A stretch of DNA of 64,000 nt from Streptomyces chattanoogensis (GTDB taxonomy: Bacteria > Actinomycetota > Actinomycetes > Streptomycetales > Streptomycetaceae): the NCBI RefSeq assembly GCF_001294335.1, contig NZ_LGKG01000144.1, positions 1 through 64,000 on the forward strand, given 5' to 3'. Made by a program: the position numbers and the translations under genes. Position 1 is the stretch's first letter. Each line of letters opens with the position of its first letter. Positions 59,422 to 64,000 of the stretch are shown in pieces. The notes beneath the pieces are model-generated. The model saw nothing but the letters and a program-made list of their open reading frames with translations. It was not told where the DNA came from and did not search any database.

Positions 59422-60207
59422 TCAGGCGGAGGTGCGGGCTGCGGCGAGGTCGAGGGCGATGTCGGTGATCATGCCTTCCTGGCCACCGACCAGCTTGCGG
59501 CGACCGACCTCGATGAGGATCGCGCGGGCGTCGATGCCGTAGCGGCGAGCGGCCTTCTCGGCATGGCGCAGGAAGCCGGAGTACGCGCCCGCGTAGCCGA
59601 GGGTGAGGGTCTCGCTGTCCACCCGCACCTCGCGGTCCTGGAGGGGGCGTACGACGTCGTCGGCGGCGTCCATCAGGGGGAACAGGTCGCAGCCGTGCTC
59701 CCAGCCCGTCAGCTCGACGACCGCGACGAACGCCTCCAGGGGCAGTTGCCCGCTCCGGCTCCCGTCCGGCGAGGGAGGCGTCGACTCGGATGACACCGTT
59801 CTCGACGGCGACGACCGAGTTGGCCACGCCCAGCCCGAGGTTTGTGGTGGGCGTGGATGCCCAGCTCGGTGGACGGGTCGAGGACGTCGCGGTAGGCGCG
59901 GACGCGGTCGCGTACGCCGTCCATGGTGAGGTGGCCGCCCGAGTCGGTGACGTAGACGCAGTTCGCGCCGTAGGACTCCACCAACCTGGCTTGTCGGGCC
60001 AGTTCGGCGGGGTCTGCCATGTGGGACATCATCAGGCAGCCGGACACGTCCATGCCCAGGTCGCGGGCGGCGGTGATGTGCTGGGCGGAGATGTCGGCCT
60101 CGGTGCACCGCGTGGGTCACCGCGCCGCAGACGGCCTCGATCCACTCCCAGTCCGTGTGGGCGCCGACGCCGTAGGTGATGCCGGAGCCGGACAGGCCGT
60201 CGCCATG
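59422..60207 (-). pseudogene. 4-hydroxy-2-oxovalerate aldolase, frameshifted and deleted
   Basis: Pieces in three frames line up along a DmpG/HsaF-type aldolase: [20 protein letters not shown], then (after loss of about 25 residues) [60 protein letters not shown] and [20 protein letters not shown] to the normal stop. The N-terminus is cut at a junction with a Tn3 transposase fragment. Confidence 0.85.
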
Positions 60208-60430
60208 GGCCGAGATCGTGCGCCAGCTGCAGACCGAGGGGACGGACATCGCCCCGGAGGACCTGGCACAGGTCCCGCCGTACCTGACCGAGCACATCCG
60301 GCGCTTCGGCGAGTACTCCCCCCACGAGCTCGGCGACGAGCCCGACGCGTACGACCCGCGCCTGGACGTCGACTTCACCCCTCTGCGCGGCGACGAGCAA
60401 GCGACCGAGGGTTTCTCGCAGGCCGCGTGA
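60207..60430 (+). pseudogene. Tn3-family transposase C-terminal fragment
   Basis: Reads [20 protein letters not shown], then [20 protein letters not shown] to a normal stop, matching the end of Tn3-type TnpA (DLA-x-SP-x-HI-x-RFGEY). The main body is absent. Confidence 0.75.
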
Positions 60431-60488
60431 GCCCGTGTCCCGAGTCGGCGGCCGTCACATCACCGCTCCACCTGGTCGGGCGTGACCT

Positions 60489-60842
60489 TCACCTCTCCGT
60501 GGGCTCCTGATCGTTGTGTTCTTGCTCCTGCGCCCAGGCGATCGCCCATTCGTCGAGCGGACGAAGGGCATCACGGAGTGCTGTCCCCAGCCGAGTGAGC
60601 TCGTAGCCATCGGCCGAGGGCGCGATGATCCCGCTCGATGCGAGTTCGCGGAGCCGCTGGTAGAGGACGCTGGATGACAGCCCTTCGCACCGCGCCAGCA
60701 GCGCGCGGGCACCGAGCGGACCCGCACGCAGCTCCCAGAGAATTCGCAGCGCCCACCGACGGCCGAACAGGTCCAGCGCGGCCATGAGGGGACGGCCGGT
60801 CGTCGATCCACGAACCGGTGTTCCTGGGCGCGGCGTCGGCAT
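60489..60842 (-). CDS. HxlR-family transcriptional regulator
   Basis: A 117-residue winged helix protein: MAALDLFGRRWALRILWELR, ARALLARCEGLSSSVLYQRL, RELASSGIIAPSADGYELTR, LGTALRDALRPLDEWAIAWA. ATG 60842 with AAGGAGG 4 nt upstream. Divergent from the CMD-like/EthD pair; two operator-like repeats lie between. Confidence 0.9.
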   Translation of the reverse strand: MPTPRPGTPVRGSTTGRPLMAALDLFGRRWALRILWELRAGPLGARALLARCEGLSSSVLYQRLRELASSGIIAPSADGYELTRLGTALRDALRPLDEWAIAWAQEQEHNDQEPTER

Positions 60843-60855
60843 GACCCTCCTTGCG

Positions 60856-60904
60856 TTTCGTTATTCGAAACACTAGCATCCACCCAGCGTTTCTGATTTC
60901 GAAA
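60856..60904. promoter_or_regulatory. Two operator-like repeats
   Basis: TTTCGTTATTCGAAA (60856-60870) and TTTCTGATTTCGAAA (60890-60904) share TTTC-N6/7-CGAAA symmetry and start 34 bp apart (about three helical turns), between the hxlR-like and CMD-like genes. Confidence 0.6.
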
Positions 60905-60924
60905 CGAACTCGACGGGAGAGCCG

Positions 60925-61128
60925 ATGTCGCGGATAGCCCTGCTGGAACCGCCGTGCACCGATCAGGCCGGCGCACGGCTCGCGCGCATGATGCCCGGGG
61001 ACGCCCCGCCGATCGGGCCGTTCCGGATGTTCGCCAGAAACCTCCCGATGGCCGGCGCCATGCACGGGTGGGGTCGCTACGAGTTGGGCGAACAGCTGAC
61101 GTCTCTGGACGGAGGTCGTCATGCATAG
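60925..61128 (+). pseudogene. Truncated carboxymuconolactone decarboxylase-like protein
   Basis: 67 codons from ATG 60925 (GGGAGAG upstream): RIALLEPPCTDQAGARLARM then GPFRMFARNLPMAGAMHGWG and RYELGEQLTSLDGG. This is the N-terminal third of an AhpD/CMD-like protein; the catalytic Cys region is missing because the frame runs into the start of the next gene, overlapping it by 8 bp. It may still be translated as a short peptide that couples the next gene. Confidence 0.7.
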
Positions 61129-61432
61129 GTCGTTGGTCCTGTATTCCGAGCCCGCCGACCCTGACCACTTCCGCGACTACTACGTGAACAACCACCTTCC
61201 GCTGGTCATGAAGTGGCCCGGCCTGCTTGCGTGGCGCTACAGCTTCGACGTGGCGGCGATCGAGGGAGAAGCACCGTACTTCGCGGTCTTCGAAGCCGAC
61301 TTCGCTGACGCCGCCGCCATGCACGCGGCGCGGGCGTCGCCGCATGGCCAGCGGGTGGCCGCCGATGTCGTCAACTACGCCACCGGCGGTTTGGTCGTCA
61401 TCCACTATCCGGTGCAGGACGGCACCGGCTGA
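61121..61432 (+). CDS. EthD-family protein
   Basis: A 103-residue dimeric barrel protein: MHRSLVLYSEPADPDHFRDY, YVNNHLPLVMKWPGLLAWRY, YFAVFEADFADAAAMHAARA. The HFRDYYVNNHLPL motif is typical of EthD-like proteins that accompany oxidative degradation genes. ATG 61121 has GGAGG 5 nt upstream and overlaps the end of the truncated CMD frame. Presumably regulated by the divergent HxlR protein. Confidence 0.85.
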   Translation: MHRSLVLYSEPADPDHFRDYYVNNHLPLVMKWPGLLAWRYSFDVAAIEGEAPYFAVFEADFADAAAMHAARASPHGQRVAADVVNYATGGLVVIHYPVQDGTG

Positions 61433-61544
61433 GGCAGGCCGGTACGCTCCGGGACGCGCGTTCGGTCGGCCGCTTAAGGCCAGGTCCGGCTAGCAGCGGA
61501 CGCCGTTGGCGGTTGCCGGTTCGTTGAGCGTCAAAGGTGGGCCG

Positions 61545-62414
61545 ATGTCCTGGCGGGATGTCACGGTGGTTGATGCGTGCGTGCGACGCGACGGCCAGGG
61601 CGGTAGCCCCACGGCCGTCACCGACGACGACCCGGCGGCGACGGACGCTAACCGGCGTGCGGTCGCCGCTGCGGCCGGCACCTCGCACGCGGCGTTCCTC
61701 GGCCCGGGGCGGACGCCGGACGGTGGCCGGCCGGTCCGGTTCTTCACCGCCACCGCCGAACTGTCCGGCTGCGGCCACGGCACCGTTGCCGCGCAGGCCG
61801 TCCGGTTGACCCGCACCGCGCTGGGCGAGCTGAACGACCGCCAACACACCGGCGGGCGCACGTTCGACACCCTCGCGATCCGCCGCCCCGCCGGCATCGA
61901 GGTGTGGTTCGACCAGGGCCTCGTCGCGCTGCGTCACCCGGCACCGGACGAGCGCGCCGCGATCGTCGCCGCGATCGGGCTCACCGCGGACGATCCGCAT
62001 CCGACCGACGCGCCACGGATCGCCGCGCCCGGCGCACCACGCATGCTGGTACCGGTCCACGACCGGTCGGCGCTGCTCAGGATCTGCCCACACCTCGGCA
62101 GGCTGACAGCGGCGTGCCGGCGGTACGGGCTCCTCGGCTGTTTCGTGTACGTACCGCCGGTGGGCGGCCGACCGGGTGCGGCGCGGATGTTCGCGCCGGC
62201 GATCGGTGTCGACGAGGACGTCGCCAACGCCAACAGCACCGGCTGCCTGGCCGCCCACCTGCTCGACACGACAGGGGCGCAGACGGTCGCGATCGAGGTG
62301 GAGCAGGGCGACACCCTCGGTCGACCGGCCAGCGTGCTCGCTTCGGCCCGACGCGGGCCGGCGGGCATCACGACCCGGGTCGGCGGGTTAGCGGTGGTCC
62401 GCGACGGACACTGA
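61545..62414 (+). CDS. PhzF-like isomerase-fold protein lacking the catalytic Glu
   Basis: A 289-residue protein with the PhzF double-barrel pattern: VTVVDACVRRDGQGGSPTAV start, FFTATAELSGCGHGTVAAQA (the conserved GHG/GHAT-like loop), ARMFAPAIGVDEDVANANST and GCLAAHLL (second GxxxAHL). The residue corresponding to the catalytic Glu of PhzF/DapF-like enzymes (usually in LSETVF) appears as His in GTSHAAFLG. ATG 61545 with AAAGGTGG upstream. A TTA codon occurs at position 282. Confidence 0.8.
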   Translation: MSWRDVTVVDACVRRDGQGGSPTAVTDDDPAATDANRRAVAAAAGTSHAAFLGPGRTPDGGRPVRFFTATAELSGCGHGTVAAQAVRLTRTALGELNDRQHTGGRTFDTLAIRRPAGIEVWFDQGLVALRHPAPDERAAIVAAIGLTADDPHPTDAPRIAAPGAPRMLVPVHDRSALLRICPHLGRLTAACRRYGLLGCFVYVPPVGGRPGAARMFAPAIGVDEDVANANSTGCLAAHLLDTTGAQTVAIEVEQGDTLGRPASVLASARRGPAGITTRVGGLAVVRDGH

Positions 62415-62522
62415 GGCGACGACTGGACCGTCCTCTTCTGCGATCCGCGCATGGGGCTGGGGCTGTCCGCCGCGGTCTCAAAACTCCTGCGTTCTGCAAA
62501 GCAGTTCTGAGAGACTTCCCGG

Positions 62523-63392
62523 GTGGATCTCACGACCGCGCAAGCCGCAAATGCGGTAGAACGGCACGACTGCCCCCAATGCGAGGCTCCGGCCGGGAGC
62601 CCGTGCCGCACCCGCGGCGGCAAGACCGCGGCCAAGTACCACACCGCCCGCTTCATCCTCGTCCCCGCGCTCCGCGAGGAACTCGACGTCGCCGTGCCCG
62701 ACGACCGCGGTCCCGGCCGGGCCTGGGTTCCGGGCCCGCGCATCGAAGCCGCCGAGCCGACGCCGGCCGCGGCCGCGATCCGGATCGGGTACGCCCGCTG
62801 CTCCACCGCCCAGCAGGAACTGCAGTCCCAGCTCGACGCCCTCGACCGCGCGAACTGCAAGCGCGTCTTCTCCGAGAAGATCTCCACCCGCGTCAAAGTC
62901 CGCCCACAGCTGGAGAAGGCGCTGAAGCTCGCGTACGACCTCCGCGAGGCCGCCCCGGACCAGCCGGTCATCCTCACCGTCCACGAGCTCAAGCACCTCG
63001 CGCGCAATGCCGCCGAGCTGATGGCGCTGTCCGGGCAGCTGCAGGCCGCCGGCGTCCAGCTCGAACTCCTCACCGGCCCGCTCACCGGCATCTACGACCC
63101 CAACGGCATGGGCGCGATGTTCTTCGCCGTCCTGGCCGCCTCCGCGCAGATCGATCGCAACTACATCCGCGAGAAGACCCTCGAAGGCCAGCAGGCCGCC
63201 GCCGCCAAGGGCAACCACGGCGGCCGCCCGAAGGTGATTGACGACGACATGCTCACCTTTGCCGTCGCGCTCGAGGCCAAAGGCACCCCGGTCCCCGAGA
63301 TCGCCAAGAAGCTCACCATCAAGACCGGCAAGAACGCCGGCAGGAACCCGTCCGTCGCCTCGCTCTACCGCGCGCTCGCCGAGGCCGACTAG
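62523..63392 (+). CDS. Serine recombinase with N-terminal zinc-finger-like domain
   Basis: A 289-residue protein. Residues 15-45 hold CPQCEAPAGSPCRTRGGKTA then KYHTARF (Cys/His spacing of a small zinc module). The resolvase catalytic domain follows: IRIGYARCSTAQQELQSQLD (nucleophile Ser in CST), then VHELKHLARNAAELMALSGQ and IYDPNGMGAMFFAVLAASAQ then IDRNYIREKTLEG. The C-terminal part is a Hin-like helix-turn-helix (VPEIAKKLTIKTGKNAGRNP). GTG 62523. Family members act as site-specific resolvases/invertases; no clear att or res site was seen nearby. Confidence 0.9.
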   Translation: MDLTTAQAANAVERHDCPQCEAPAGSPCRTRGGKTAAKYHTARFILVPALREELDVAVPDDRGPGRAWVPGPRIEAAEPTPAAAAIRIGYARCSTAQQELQSQLDALDRANCKRVFSEKISTRVKVRPQLEKALKLAYDLREAAPDQPVILTVHELKHLARNAAELMALSGQLQAAGVQLELLTGPLTGIYDPNGMGAMFFAVLAASAQIDRNYIREKTLEGQQAAAAKGNHGGRPKVIDDDMLTFAVALEAKGTPVPEIAKKLTIKTGKNAGRNPSVASLYRALAEAD

Positions 63393-63452
63393 ACCAAGAT
63401 CATCCCATGGCCCGTTTGGGCCGTATCTGGGTCACACCCCTAAGACGTCATC

Positions 63453-64000
63453 TCATTTGGCGAGTCTGCGGTAGCAGATGAGAGTGCAGGCGATGCTGGT
63501 GAAGGCGAGGAAGTGCTCGGCCATGCGCTCGTAGCGTCGGTGAAGGCGGCGACAGCCGGCGAGCCACGCCATGGTGCGCTCGATGGTCCAGCGGTGACGG
63601 CCCAGCCGCTGGGACGTCTCGACCCCCTTGCGGGCGATGCGGTGCGTGATACCGCGCCCGCGTAACCATCGCCGCAGGTGGGAGTAGTCGTAGCCCTTGT
63701 CGGCGTGGAGCTTTCCCGGCCTGCGCCGTCGGCGTCCCCGGCGGGATCGGATCGGCGGTATGCCCTTCACCAGGGGGATCAGGGCCTGACTGTCGTGCAG
63801 GTTCGCCCCCGAGATTCCGACGGAGAGAGGCAGACCGGTCCGCTCGGTGATCAAGTGGATCTTCGACCCGTACTTGCCCCGGTCGACAGGATTCGGACCT
63901 GTCAGGTCCCCCTTTTCAAGGCCCGCATGTTCACCGAGTCGATCGCGCAGCGGGACCAGTCCAGCCCGCCGCGGGAGCCGAGCTCGTCGAGGACCAGGCG
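63453..64000 (-). mobile_element. IS5-family insertion sequence, right-edge partial
   Basis: The transposase C-terminal half (HLITERTGLPLSVGISGANL, HDSQALIPLVKGIPPIRSRR, RHRWTIERTMAWLAGCRRLH, ending TLICYRRLAK) is intact to its stop at 63453. Further upstream the reading switches frame at a run AAAAGGGGG (about 63913-63921): the upstream frame gives GLDWSRCAIDSVNMRALKRG then a stop, the downstream frame gives GDLTGPNPVDRGKYGSKIHL. This is the usual place of programmed -1 frameshifting in this IS group. The 5' end lies outside the window. Confidence 0.88.

Noticed and set aside
63405..63425. GGCCC-GTTT-GGGCC dyad after the serine recombinase, similar to the dormancy box
   Set aside because: Only a 5-bp stem with the half-sites in the wrong order, far from any dormancy gene; at most a weak terminator.

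Overview
The window reads as a Streptomyces chromosome. It has very high GC, GTG/TTG starts, rare TTA (bldA-type) codons, several leaderless TANNNT-to-ATG starts, a complete SapB-type (ram/amf) lanthipeptide cluster, and a DevS/DevR-like (OsdK/OsdR-like) dormancy cluster. No rRNA, tRNA, CRISPR array or replication origin was seen.

Layout. 0-6 kb: the end of an APC permease, a small membrane protein, a CPA1 Na+/H+ antiporter, a 29-residue KdpF-like peptide on the minus strand with no kdpA beside it, and an NmrA-type dehydrogenase behind a MerR-style promoter, bracketed by ends of an IS5-type element whose transposase is deleted. 6-13 kb: an RCK-membrane-RCK ion-channel-like protein, a thioredoxin-reductase fragment, a three-gene overlapping WXG100-like secretion-substrate operon, and a SMI1/KNR4 immunity-type protein. 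13-16 kb: HxlR regulator divergent from a RidA protein, an unknown protein and an NAD(P)-binding protein. 16.4-24 kb: the SapB locus (ramC synthetase, ramS precursor, ramA and ramB exporters, convergent ramR). 24.8-33 kb: a second antiporter, an Imm21-like protein, ArsR/VOC divergent pair, and a xanthine-dehydrogenase-family operon ending in a membrane protein with two ABM-like domains.

33.6-47.2 kb is the most coherent block. It holds an Acg-type nitroreductase, four CBS-BON proteins, three universal stress proteins, a cyclic-nucleotide-binding protein, a GNAT protein, a DevS-like heme-GAF kinase and a DevR-like response regulator. A 16-bp palindrome of the form GGGSCCGNNCGGCCCM recurs upstream of nearly every transcription unit, most often 70-82 nt from the start codon. 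I infer that this is the regulator's operator and that the block is one hypoxia/dormancy regulon. Broken relatives of its own gene types (P-type ATPase, USP, DUF1918, CBS) lie among the intact genes.

47-64 kb: a patatin-like lipase divergent from a TetR regulator, an erythromycin-esterase-family protein, a methyltransferase, a 1050-residue STAND-like NTPase with about 13 tandem 36-residue repeats facing a 40-residue cationic/hydrophobic peptide gene, a secreted M28 aminopeptidase with a TTA codon at position 3, an HxlR-controlled EthD gene, a PhzF-like protein, a serine recombinase, and an IS5-type transposase running off the right edge. Between these lie many transposase remnants (IS5, IS630, IS1380, Tn3) and broken metabolic genes, which marks 48-63 kb as an accessory, rearranged region.
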